Shown here: one piece after another, positions 26,155 to 34,685 of the stretch | Layout of the letters: each line of letters starts with the position of its first letter | Position numbering within the stretch: position 1 is the stretch's first letter | DNA from: Natronosalvus sp042663485 | GTDB taxonomy: Archaea > Halobacteriota > Halobacteria > Halobacteriales > Natrialbaceae | DNA: 64,000 nucleotides | Strand: one strand, 5' to 3' | NCBI GenBank assembly: GCA_042663485.1 | Contig: JBHTAF010000003.1 | Made by a program: the position numbers and the translations under genes | Notes under the pieces: generated by a model | What the model was told of the DNA's origin: nothing | The model's database searches: none | What the model saw: only the letters and a program-made list of their open reading frames with translations

Positions 26155-28230
26155 TCAGGTCTCGAGTCCGACCACCGTCGAGATGTCGACTTCGCCATTC
26201 GCCTTCCGCCAGAGGCGGTTGTTCGCCGAAACGCCGCCACCGTAGTCCGCTTCGACGATCGGTCGGGCGTACTCGAGCGGGCCGACGGCGTAGCTGTCCG
26301 TCGCGTCGTCGGGGACCTCGACGTAGTATCGAAGCGTGCCCTCCTCGACGGTGTCGTCGAAGGTTACGACCTTTCGATAGCCGTCGAGTACCTCGACGGT
26401 CACGTCGCCGGCGACGACCTCCCAGTCGACGGGGATCCGATCCCGAACGCGGACGGGTTCGTCGGCGTCCACGTGAACGCGAACCTGGCTCGTCTGGCCG
26501 GCGGTGAACAGCGAGGCGTCGGCCTCCCGGTCGATCTCGAGGTCGATCGGCGTGTCGCCGCCCACCTCGATACCGTCGTGGGCGATCGCCTGGGGTCCCG
26601 CGTTGATCCCGCCCGAGAAGGTGACGCCGTTACGAATCACGGCGGACCAGTGAAACGGCGTTCCAGTGGTCAGATCCGCGAGCGTCGCGTCCTCGGGTAC
26701 GTCGGGACCGACGCGAGAGTAGCCGGTCTCCTCGAGAGCGAAGTCGTCGGTAATCTGCAGGAACCGGGTTCCGGCGTGATAGTGGCCCGCCACGACGGTG
26801 CCGTCGGTGTCGATGTCGAAGTTGTGCGCGCTCAGGTTGAAATCGTCGAACCCCTCGTAGGTCCAGTCGTCGTCGGCGGCTTCGTGTTCGAAACCTGATG
26901 TCTCTTCGAACGTCTGGTCAGTCGACTCGAAGAGGATCCAGTGGTCGAGTTCGGTAGTCGGTCCATCGTCTTCGACGGCGTCGCCGTACATGTCGAACGC
27001 TTCCCTGCTCGCGGGTTCGACACCGTCCTCGAGGAGCGTCGTCGAAATGCCGAGGTAGACGGGATCGGCGTCGCCATCGATCACCGCGTCGAGCGGGTCG
27101 GCGTCGACGAGGTAGTAGTGCCCGGATTCGCCGTCGGTACGGACGTACCCCTGGTCCTCGTGACTCGCGGGCGTCTCGTGACCCGCGACGAACACGCGCT
27201 TGCCGCCGAGGAGCGTCGGCGCGGGGACGGCGTGGTGCGCGCGGTCCATCTCGAAGACGCCCAGTTCCTCGAGGTCCGTCGGATCGCTCGCGTCGAGGAT
27301 CCGCACGCCGGCGTTCCAGTTGGCGTCGTAGAGGACCGGGATCCCGTATCGAGGATCGTCCTGCACGACGACGTCGTGGGTGTAGTAGGCCCCGCCCTCG
27401 GTGCCGGTTTCGGGTTCACCGAGTTCGCTGTCGTAGTTCCACCAGTTGACGTGCTCGATCGTGCCGAGGTCGCGGTCGAACTCGAAGACGTTGATCCCGC
27501 CGGTGACGCCGTCCTCGCCGTGGGCGGTGAAGACGTACTCGCGGCCGCCGATCTGGTGGTACCAGGCGTTGTGGGGGCCGAGCACCCACACCGACAGCGT
27601 CGTCTGAGTGACGAGTTCCGGATTCCCCGGATCGGAGACGTCGACGACCTCGAGGGCCGCGCCGTCGGCCCCGCCGTCGTGGTCGTCCGTCCCGGTCGAG
27701 CCGTCGGACTCGTCGAATAGCGCGTTGACCGGTTGTTTCGAGCAGAACGCGTACTGCCCATCGTCGCTGAGTTTGACGTCCATCACCGCCGCCGCGTCGT
27801 TCTCGTTCCGGTAAAAGGCCAGACAGCCGATTTCGGCCGTCTCGAGGTCGTCACGGGATTCGGCGCGCGTGAAGTCGCTCACGTCGAATATCGCCAGCCC
27901 CCTGTCGGGCGTCTCGTCTCGCGAGGAGAAGACGGACGCGAACGCCAGGTCGTCGTGGACCCGGAATTCGCTGAATCCGCCGTAGTGAGGATCCGCTGGC
28001 TGTCCGGAGAGGGAAGCCGGCCCGACGCCGCCAGCGCTGTGGTAGCCGACGACCGCGGTGTTCGCCGCCGCGTCCCGTTGCTCGCCGTCGAACTGCTCGC
28101 CGGTGCCCCCGTTGGTCGACTCCTTGTGCGCCCCCGCGGTTCCGCCGACTGCGGCGACGCCCATCGCCCCGGCAGCCGCTCGGAGTACCGCTCGTCTGGT
28201 CTCGCTCTCGAGTGTGTCACGTGCTGGCAT
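26155..28230 (-). CDS. Tat-exported LVIVD-repeat beta-propeller protein
   Basis: A 691-residue protein with an N-terminal Tat signal (TRRAVLRAAAG, then a hydrophobic stretch ending AGAHK) and no lipobox, so it is likely secreted and folded before export. LVIVD-type repeats occur as LAIFDVSDF, LEVVDVSDPGNPE and VRILDASDPTDLEE, which form beta-propeller blades. A His-rich GHYHAGTRFLQI blade is seen near residue 490. The C-terminal 130 residues look like Ig-like beta domains. The ligand is unknown. Confidence 0.83.
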   Translation of the reverse strand: MPARDTLESETRRAVLRAAAGAMGVAAVGGTAGAHKESTNGGTGEQFDGEQRDAAANTAVVGYHSAGGVGPASLSGQPADPHYGGFSEFRVHDDLAFASVFSSRDETPDRGLAIFDVSDFTRAESRDDLETAEIGCLAFYRNENDAAAVMDVKLSDDGQYAFCSKQPVNALFDESDGSTGTDDHDGGADGAALEVVDVSDPGNPELVTQTTLSVWVLGPHNAWYHQIGGREYVFTAHGEDGVTGGINVFEFDRDLGTIEHVNWWNYDSELGEPETGTEGGAYYTHDVVVQDDPRYGIPVLYDANWNAGVRILDASDPTDLEELGVFEMDRAHHAVPAPTLLGGKRVFVAGHETPASHEDQGYVRTDGESGHYYLVDADPLDAVIDGDADPVYLGISTTLLEDGVEPASREAFDMYGDAVEDDGPTTELDHWILFESTDQTFEETSGFEHEAADDDWTYEGFDDFNLSAHNFDIDTDGTVVAGHYHAGTRFLQITDDFALEETGYSRVGPDVPEDATLADLTTGTPFHWSAVIRNGVTFSGGINAGPQAIAHDGIEVGGDTPIDLEIDREADASLFTAGQTSQVRVHVDADEPVRVRDRIPVDWEVVAGDVTVEVLDGYRKVVTFDDTVEEGTLRYYVEVPDDATDSYAVGPLEYARPIVEADYGGGVSANNRLWRKANGEVDISTVVGLET

Positions 28231-28432
28231 CGTATCCCTGCGACCCGTGGTACCATGGAACGCCTTTAGTGCGTTTTGACAAACGCGTCAACACCTTTCG
28301 CCGAACGGTGATCCGCCTCGATTTTGCGGACCTATCACTCCATCTATTGTAGTTATTCACTTCGAATAATATAGCTAGTCGTTCCGTCACGTCCTCGAGC
28401 GCCCGCCGATCGCGCCAGTTCGCCAACTCCAG

Positions 28433-29035
28433 TTAGTCGTCCGATTCGTAGTCCGCCCAGATGTACCGTGTCGCCAGACTCCGATGGGGTCGCCACGGTT
28501 CGGCGATTTCGCGCATTTTCGCTCGAGAGAGTTCCTCCCCGCCGTTGTACAACGCTTCGATTCCCCGTCGGACGGCGAGGTCGCCGAGCGGGAGCACGTC
28601 GGGGCGCTCCAGGACGAACAGGAGGTACATGCGGGCCGTCCAGTCACCGACGCCCCGAATCGCGGTCAGTTCCTCGCGCACCTCGTCGTTCGTGTGATCG
28701 GCCAGCCCCTCCCTGGTGAGGTCGCGCTCGAGAAACGCCTCGGCGGCGTTTCGGGCGTACTCGACCTTCGACCGGCTCAGTCCCGCCTGGAGCAGCGGTT
28801 CGTCCTCGACCTCGAGGACGCGCCTCGGCGTAATCTCCTGGTCCAGGACGTCGAACGTGCGCTCGCGGACGGCCATCGCGGAGGCCGTCGACAACTGCTG
28901 GTTGATGATCGAGACGAGGAGCCGTTCGTACTCGCTCATCGAGGAGTCGATCGGCGCGAGGTCGTACCGTTCGACGAGGTCGGCCATGATCGGATCGCGC
29001 CGAAGGACGTCTTCGGCTGCTGCCTGCGTCGACAT
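28433..29035 (-). CDS. HhH-GPD DNA glycosylase (AlkA-like)
   Basis: A 200-residue base-excision repair glycosylase, shorter than bacterial AlkA because it lacks the N-terminal domain. It has INQQLSTASAM, the helix-hairpin-helix IRGVGDWTARMYL, and the catalytic Asp in LPLGDLAVRRGI. It lacks the Cys cluster of EndoIII/MutY. Alkylated purines such as 3-methyladenine are the likely substrate. The ATG at 29035 is about 26 bp after a CTTTTG box. Confidence 0.87.
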   Translation of the reverse strand: MSTQAAAEDVLRRDPIMADLVERYDLAPIDSSMSEYERLLVSIINQQLSTASAMAVRERTFDVLDQEITPRRVLEVEDEPLLQAGLSRSKVEYARNAAEAFLERDLTREGLADHTNDEVREELTAIRGVGDWTARMYLLFVLERPDVLPLGDLAVRRGIEALYNGGEELSRAKMREIAEPWRPHRSLATRYIWADYESDD

Positions 29036-29321
29036 TGACGGAAAGAAGGACGGAGCGGGCAAAAGGTCGTTGCTCGAGGCACTCCGGCCAATCCGTCTCC
29101 CGTTTCCCGCGAAAGCTACGGTTACTCGCCGTCTTGTCCCCCTCCCCCGCTCGTAATCGAACGCTGTGCGCAGATCGGCCGACTGAGCCATCCTATTTGC
29201 CGCTTGAAGACGAACTGAGACGACGAAATGGAGACCGACGCGGCGTCGATCACGGGGCAATCGCCGCCTGTCGACCGAAACAGTCCGGACGATTTGGGAT
29301 GGTGGACGACGGCCGGACCGT

Positions 29322-30119
29322 ATGGCCGACGACCACGCGACCGCCTGGGTGACGACCGACCCCGACCGCATCGAACGCTGGGCCGCCGACCGCCACGCCC
29401 GCCCCGTCGTCGTCGAGGAGGGCGGCGAGCGGACGTACACCTTCGTCCACCGGGAGAACGTTTCGCCAAACGGGAACCACCGCGAACTCGAGTGGGGCGC
29501 CTTCGCGGACGTCCTCGATCGGTACGACCTGGCGTTCGTCCACCTCGAGGACGACCCGAACCCGCAGGAGGTCGGGTACTTCGCGCTCACGTCTCGAGCG
29601 CGCGTCGCTCGACGAACCGGCATCGATCGACCGGCGCTCGAGCAGGCACTCGCCGACGAGGAGGCGCTAAAGATCGAGATCGATCCCGCAGAACCCGCTG
29701 GCGGAGAGTACCAGGACGAAATCGTGCCGATGGGCGGCGGCGCCGAATCGATCGATCACGAGGAGCCGATGGGTGGCGGCGTCGTCGTCCGCGAAGAACA
29801 GGCGCCGATGGGCGGCGGCGCGCGCTCGACGCCGCGAGCGGGCCGGCGAACGGAACGCTCGGAGGGCGGTGATCGACTCGGCGAGACCGACGAGGGAAAG
29901 CCGGTCGTCGATACCGCGGGGGAACGACTCGGCACCGTCGCCGGCGTCACCGACGAGCACCTTCTCGTCGAATCCGGGGCCGGGCTCGCAGAACGGCTCA
30001 GGGCGCGACTCGGCTGGGGACGCCAAGAAGAGGGCTCGGTTTCGATCGACCGTTCGAAGGTTGTAGACGTGACCGACGAATCCGTGATCGTCGCCCCGAC
30101 GGAGTCGACTCGAGAATGA
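29322..30119 (+). CDS. PRC-barrel-like protein with MGGG repeats
   Basis: A 265-residue acidic protein. The N-terminal 120 residues are a compact domain I cannot assign. The middle has three MGGG motifs (VPMGGGAES, EPMGGGVVV, APMGGGARS) in a flexible linker. The C-terminal 75 residues (VVDTAGERLGTVAGVTDEHLLVE) resemble a PRC-barrel domain. No promoter decides the start; the ATG is the first in frame. Function unknown. Confidence 0.72.
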   Translation: MADDHATAWVTTDPDRIERWAADRHARPVVVEEGGERTYTFVHRENVSPNGNHRELEWGAFADVLDRYDLAFVHLEDDPNPQEVGYFALTSRARVARRTGIDRPALEQALADEEALKIEIDPAEPAGGEYQDEIVPMGGGAESIDHEEPMGGGVVVREEQAPMGGGARSTPRAGRRTERSEGGDRLGETDEGKPVVDTAGERLGTVAGVTDEHLLVESGAGLAERLRARLGWGRQEEGSVSIDRSKVVDVTDESVIVAPTESTRE

Positions 30120-30203
30120 GTTGGGGCGCTACTCGAGGGTCCTTTTCCGGCGACAACTCGAGGGTCATTTTCCCGCGACTGCGCGAGATTCCCTTACTTT
30201 GAG

Positions 30204-31559
30204 CTACTCGAGGCTCTCTTCTTCCTCCTCCGGGCTATCGGGCACGTCGCCGTCGACGCGCCGACTCACGTCGACCTGGTAGTTCCCGAGGATGTCGCGG
30301 CCGAGGATGACCGGGTAGTCCATGTGACTGCGGTCCTCGACGCTCGCGGTGACGGTGTGCTGATTGCCGCCGACGCCGACGACCACGTCGACGACGGGGC
30401 GACTCTTCGAAGTCTTACTGCTGCCCGACTTCACCCGCGTGATCGACTTGATCGGGCCGGCGCCGATGTCGGCGGCCAGGCGCGTGTCGATGCTGGTCCG
30501 CGTCGCCCCCGTGTCGGACTTGGCGTAGACGGACTTCGACCCGCTGGTTCCAGAGAGGACGACCTCCTCGGTGTAGCCGATGATCGCGGCCTCGCCGTCC
30601 GTCGTGGTGAGCCTCTCGGGCATCGCAGAGGGCGTGGAGTCGTCAAGGTTCGCCGAGAGTTCCCAGACGCGCCCGTCGTCGACCTCCCCGCCCGCCCGCT
30701 CGATGGCGAGTTTCGCGATGTAGGGGGCCGGGCTGACGTGGGTCGCCTGGTAGAGGCCCTTGAATCCGGCCGTCGGATTGACCTCAAGGACGAACCAGCC
30801 GTCGTCCCCCTCGACGATGTCGACGCCAGCGTAGTCGAGGCCAACGATTTGGGCCGAGTCGACGGCGATGTCGGTGACTTCTTCGGGAAGTTCGTCGGTG
30901 GCGTCCTCGACCGATCCGCCGACGGCGACGTTCGTCCGCCAGTCGTTGTCGGGCGCGTAGCGGTACATCGCGCCGACGACCTCGTCGCCAACGACGTAGA
31001 CACGGATGTCGCGGTGGCGCTCCCCGTCGCGGTCGATCAGCTTCTGGAGGAAGGCGTAGCGGTTCCCGACCTTCGAGTTGACGGGGTCGTTGGGGCCGAC
31101 CTTCCAGGTCCCGCCCCCGTGGGTCCCGATCGCCGTCTTGTAGACCGCCTCCTCGCCGAACCGATCCCGGTTCGCGTTCAATCGCTCAGTGCTGAGCGAG
31201 AGGAAGACGTCGGGCACCTGAATGTCGGCCGACGCGAGCGCCGCCGCCGTCGCCAGCTTGTGTGACGCCGTCAACGTGGCCGACGGTTCGTTGAGCATCG
31301 GAACCAGCCGACTGAGGGTATCAGCCAGCCCGAGTTCCTCGCAGGGCTGTTCGGTGTTCGAGAGCAGCATTCGGTTCGCGATGACGTCGACGTCGGGCTC
31401 GAGGGTGACCGAGCCGTCGTCGACGCTGATCGTCGTGTTCTCCTCGCGAAGCCACGCCGTCTCGTGGCCCAGTTCCTCGACTGCGTTGAGAATCGCCTTC
31501 GACTCCTTGCTCGTGTGTAGACTCAGTACCCCCACCGTGACGGAATCGGCGGCTGTCAT
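30204..31559 (-). CDS. ATP-grasp (RimK-like) / RimB-like aspartic protease fusion
   Basis: A 451-residue protein. The first 300 residues are an ATP-grasp ligase like RimK (VYKTAIGTHGGGTW, DIRVYVVGDEVVGAMYR, FVLEVNPTAGFKG). Residues about 305-440 are a RimB/DUF785-like retropepsin fold with the active-site motif KSDTGATRTSID. In bacteria RimK adds glutamates to ribosomal protein S6 and RimB trims them as separate proteins; here synthesis and trimming would be in one chain. The substrate in archaea is unknown. The very C-terminus is Glu-rich (EEEEESLE). Confidence 0.85.
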   Translation of the reverse strand: MTAADSVTVGVLSLHTSKESKAILNAVEELGHETAWLREENTTISVDDGSVTLEPDVDVIANRMLLSNTEQPCEELGLADTLSRLVPMLNEPSATLTASHKLATAAALASADIQVPDVFLSLSTERLNANRDRFGEEAVYKTAIGTHGGGTWKVGPNDPVNSKVGNRYAFLQKLIDRDGERHRDIRVYVVGDEVVGAMYRYAPDNDWRTNVAVGGSVEDATDELPEEVTDIAVDSAQIVGLDYAGVDIVEGDDGWFVLEVNPTAGFKGLYQATHVSPAPYIAKLAIERAGGEVDDGRVWELSANLDDSTPSAMPERLTTTDGEAAIIGYTEEVVLSGTSGSKSVYAKSDTGATRTSIDTRLAADIGAGPIKSITRVKSGSSKTSKSRPVVDVVVGVGGNQHTVTASVEDRSHMDYPVILGRDILGNYQVDVSRRVDGDVPDSPEEEEESLE

Positions 31560-31670
31560 AATCGACGAAACTCTGGCTGCGCGGAAAAGCGTTATCAGTT
31601 CTCGCCGTCCGTGTGAACGGTTCAGCCCGTCGATCCCCTTGGAGAGAAGAACAGTTCGAGGGACCGATGG

Positions 31671-32630
31671 TTACGCGCGCTCGAGACGACGGACCCAGCG
31701 TCCAGGATCGTCGAGTTCCTCGCCGGTCGGCAGGTTGTCCGGATGGTCCCACACCCGACTCGCGAACGCGACGTCTCGAGCGCCGGTAACTCCCTCGAAG
31801 AACGACTTGCCGCGCTCGTACTGGCGCTGTTTGAGACCCAGCCCCAACAGGCGCCTGAACAGCCGCTGGATCGGCCCGCGCCCCTGTCGACGGGCGTCGA
31901 GTTTCCGCCGGAGGTCTGCGTACTCGTCGTCGAATGCGTGATCCATCAGCAACTCGGCGTAACCCTCGACGACCGTCATCGTGACGTCCAGTTCGCGGAA
32001 CGCGTCCCGATTGAACGAACCTTCCGCGAGGGCGTCGATGCCTTCCTGCATGCGCGACTCGAGGTGGGTCGACAGCCACGGGGCGGCGCCGAACTCGGCC
32101 GCGTGAGTCACCTCGTGGAAGGCGATCCAGCGGCGGAACCGGTCGGAATCCACCTCGAGGACCTCCGCGGCCTTGAGGATGTTCGGACGAACGAAGTACA
32201 GCGCGTGGTCCTCGTCGGGTGTCTCCGCGAGCAACAGCGGGTCGTACTGGCCGAGGACGTTTCGTCCGAGAAAGGCGAGCAAGACGGTCATCGTCCCGGT
32301 GTTGATCGTCCGGGCCGCGCCGGGAAACGCGCCCAGTTGGGACTCCATGGGCGCCATCACGCGCTCGAAGGTGGCGATGTTGGCGTCGATCCAGTGGTGC
32401 CGATTCTGGATCTCGACGATCTCGGGAACGTCGAACTCGAGGCCCGCGGCCTCCTGGACGCCTGCCCGGGCGTCCCGGACGTCGCGAGCGTAGGCGGCTT
32501 CCTCGTCGGGCTCGAGGTCGAGCGATCCGGGTTCGGTCGAGGCCTTCGCGGCTTCGGCCGCGGCGCGCCAGTCGACTGCGTCGTCACCGGAAGCGCCGGC
32601 GACGGCGCGAACGCTGCGATAGAGATTCAC
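31671..32630 (-). CDS. Zinc metallopeptidase of the DUF2342 type
   Basis: A 319-residue protein with a zinc-binding helix FHEVTHAAEFGAAPWL (HExxH) and the following Glu-rich helix with MQEGIDALAEG. The family is often found near coenzyme F420 genes in actinobacteria, but its substrate is unknown. The start is a GTG at 32630, about 26 bp after a CCTTTTTG box. It lies upstream of the ATP-grasp/RimB fusion on the same strand with a 111-bp gap. Confidence 0.82.
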   Translation of the reverse strand: MNLYRSVRAVAGASGDDAVDWRAAAEAAKASTEPGSLDLEPDEEAAYARDVRDARAGVQEAAGLEFDVPEIVEIQNRHHWIDANIATFERVMAPMESQLGAFPGAARTINTGTMTVLLAFLGRNVLGQYDPLLLAETPDEDHALYFVRPNILKAAEVLEVDSDRFRRWIAFHEVTHAAEFGAAPWLSTHLESRMQEGIDALAEGSFNRDAFRELDVTMTVVEGYAELLMDHAFDDEYADLRRKLDARRQGRGPIQRLFRRLLGLGLKQRQYERGKSFFEGVTGARDVAFASRVWDHPDNLPTGEELDDPGRWVRRLERA

Positions 32631-32812
32631 ACCTCGAGTAAGCGGACGGGAGCAAAAAGGGTTCTGTCGCGTAGCGGCTCGCGGTCAGTCGATTTCGCTC
32701 GAGTGATCGCCGTGTCGGCGGCGACCCGACTCGAGTCGCTGGTGGGCTGGTGATCGATCGAACCGACGAGCGTGTGGATCGATCGAGTCGACGACCGACA
32801 AAAGCGGTTCGC

Positions 32813-33142
32813 CTACGTAACGATGACGTCCGGCTCGTCCTCCGGCTCAACCGTCTCCTCCTCGTCGCCGCCGCGGAACTTCTTGACGGCGACGGCGATG
32901 CCGACCAGGACGACGAGCGCGACGACGACGCCGAGGGCGCTTCCCCTGCCGCCGTCGTCGGCCGCGGCTCCGTCCTCGTCCTGGTCGGTCGCGGATTCGA
33001 GTTCAGATTCCGATTCCGATTCCGATTCGGTCTCGAGACTTCCCTCGTCGCCAAACGGGAGTTTCTCGCTGAGGCTCCTGGGTCCGAACTGGGTTTCTCC
33101 GTCGAGGTGCAACTCGAAGAGGGTGATGTTTTTATCGCCCAT
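32813..33142 (-). CDS. Single-helix membrane protein, unknown
   Basis: A 109-residue protein. The N-terminal 40 residues form an amphipathic domain (NITLFELHLDGETQFGP). A Ser/Glu run (SESESESESELES) and an acidic linker lead to one transmembrane helix near residue 75-92, then a short acidic C-terminus. It is probably anchored with the N-terminus outside. Family not recognised. The ATG at 33142 is preferred over the one 12 nt upstream only by common start context. Confidence 0.68.
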   Translation of the reverse strand: MGDKNITLFELHLDGETQFGPRSLSEKLPFGDEGSLETESESESESELESATDQDEDGAAADDGGRGSALGVVVALVVLVGIAVAVKKFRGGDEEETVEPEDEPDVIVT

Positions 33143-33285
33143 ACTGAGCCCCACAACGGGCGGTCATTTACCAGTTGTGCTGGTCGTCGCCGTGTGCTGG
33201 AGAGTCCGTGGCTACAGCGTCACTCGAGTACCAGACGACACCGGATAGTCAACAGATTCAAACCACGACCCTCCAACCACCCACT

Positions 33286-34344
33286 ATGGAGTCACAGCCA
33301 CGCGACGTTCTCGTTTCACTCCTCGAGACACCCTCTCCGTCGGGGTACGAAACCCGCGGCCAGCGCGTCTGGATAGACTACGTGTCACAGTTCGCGGACG
33401 AGGTCCGGACCGACGCCTACGGCAACGCAATCGCCGTCCACGAGGGCGAGCCCGACGACCTCGAAATCGCCCTGACAGGCCACGCCGACGAGATCGGCTT
33501 CATCGTGCGCTCGATCGACGACGACGGCTTCCTCAACGTCGGTCGCATCGGCGGCAGCGACCCCTCCGTCGCCCGCGGCCAGCACGTGACGGTCCACGCC
33601 GAGGACGGGCCCGTCGAGGGCGTGATCGGCCAGACCGCGATCCACCTGCGCGAGGACGACGACGAGCCAGAAATTTCGGACCTCTGGATCGACATCGGCG
33701 CCGAGGACGAGGAGGAAGCAGCCGAGCGCGTCGCCGTCGGCGATCCGATCACCTTCTCCTCGAGCGTCTCCTGGCTCTCCGAGACCCGACTGGCCGCCCG
33801 CGGCATGGACAACCGCGTCGGCACCTGGATCGCCGCCGAGGCGTTCCGCCGCGCCGTCGAGCACGGGACCGACGCCACGGTTTACGCCGTCTCGACCGTC
33901 CAGGAAGAGGTGGGAACGAAAGGGGCGAAGATGGTCGGCTTCGACCTCGAGCCGGATGCTGTAATCGTCGTCGACGTCGGTCACGCGGTCGACTATCCCT
34001 CTGCACCCAGCGAGAAGACGAGCCAGATGGAACTGGGCGGCGGGCCGGCACTCGGGCGCGGCAGCACCAACCACCCGGTGCTCTTCGACGCCCTCCGGAC
34101 GGTGGCCGACGAGGAGGAAATCGACGTCCAGGTCGAGGCCCTCGGACTGGGAACCGGCACGGACGCCGACAGCTTCTTCACCGCCGCGGGGGCAATTCCC
34201 TCCCAGGTCGTGAGCGTCCCCAACCGATACATGCACACCCCGGTGGAAGTGGTCGATACCGAGGATCTCGAGGACATCGCCGACCTCCTGGGCTCGTTCG
34301 CGAGTTCGGCCCACGAGTTCGCGCCGTTTTCGGTGGATCTCTGA
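33286..34344 (+). CDS. M42 family metallo-aminopeptidase (copy 1)
   Basis: A 352-residue peptidase. Metal ligands are seen in TGHADEIGF (His), GMDNRVGTW (Asp), VQEEVGTKG (Glu pair), VDVGHA (Asp) and YMHTPVEV (His). M42 enzymes form large tetrahedral complexes that trim peptides released by proteases. A second M42 peptidase lies at 40845. The ATG at 33286 is chosen because upstream in-frame residues lack halophilic character. Confidence 0.92.
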   Translation: MESQPRDVLVSLLETPSPSGYETRGQRVWIDYVSQFADEVRTDAYGNAIAVHEGEPDDLEIALTGHADEIGFIVRSIDDDGFLNVGRIGGSDPSVARGQHVTVHAEDGPVEGVIGQTAIHLREDDDEPEISDLWIDIGAEDEEEAAERVAVGDPITFSSSVSWLSETRLAARGMDNRVGTWIAAEAFRRAVEHGTDATVYAVSTVQEEVGTKGAKMVGFDLEPDAVIVVDVGHAVDYPSAPSEKTSQMELGGGPALGRGSTNHPVLFDALRTVADEEEIDVQVEALGLGTGTDADSFFTAAGAIPSQVVSVPNRYMHTPVEVVDTEDLEDIADLLGSFASSAHEFAPFSVDL

Positions 34345-34409
34345 TCGGCATTGACGTCTCGAGAGAGACGGAAAAGCCGCCCCGTTGGTCGCTCGAGAAC
34401 CGACCGCAG

Positions 34410-34416
34410 TATATAA
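34410..34416 (+). promoter_or_regulatory. Strong TATA box with no protein-coding gene behind it
   Basis: TATATAA, followed 26-27 bp later by the predicted transcript start near 34439, just where the first helix of a foldable region begins. No credible protein gene follows. Confidence 0.5.
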
Positions 34417-34438
34417 GCAGCGCCGTCGCCTAGCTCGG

Positions 34439-34660
34439 GTGCGTACCTTTAGTCCCCGACCGAGTAGACCCACATCGGGTGCGATGACCGTTCGGCGAAC
34501 CCGGGTACGCGACAGCTGTTCGGCGGCTCGCGCCGCCACGACAGGTGGTGGACCTACGACCCACCCGCCCGGCACGAGGGTTAGCCAGCAGACGCGGCAC
34601 GCCGCCACGGGATGATGCTGGACGTTAGTGTTCCGGGTGCCACTCTACTCTACGGGAGGC
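34439..34660 (+). ncRNA. Candidate structured non-coding RNA
   Basis: The region can fold into several helices: 34441-34447 with 34504-34510 (7 bp), 34522-34527 with 34532-34537 (6 bp, TCGC loop) inside 34516-34520 with 34540-34544, 34547-34551 with 34561-34565, and 34585-34590 with 34616-34621 around a 4-bp hairpin. It lacks the RNase P GAGGAAAGUCC motif, the SRP GGAA/AGCAG domain and a tRNA T-arm. The 43-codon frame starting at 34484 is Arg/Thr-rich and not halophile-like. Ends are guesses. Confidence 0.4.
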
Positions 34661-34685
34661 ATCTCGTGATTGCAGGTTAGATTAG

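Noticed and set aside
34484..34615. A 43-codon frame inside the candidate RNA
   Set aside because: It is Arg/Thr-rich, basic and has lower third-position GC than real genes here.
34439..34660. Assignment of the candidate RNA as SRP RNA, RNase P RNA or tRNA
   Set aside because: The short similarity to SRP Alu-like sequence (GTACC then TTTAGTCCCC) is suggestive, but the SRP GGAA/AGCAG domain, the RNase P GAGGAAAGUCC motif and a T-arm were not found.
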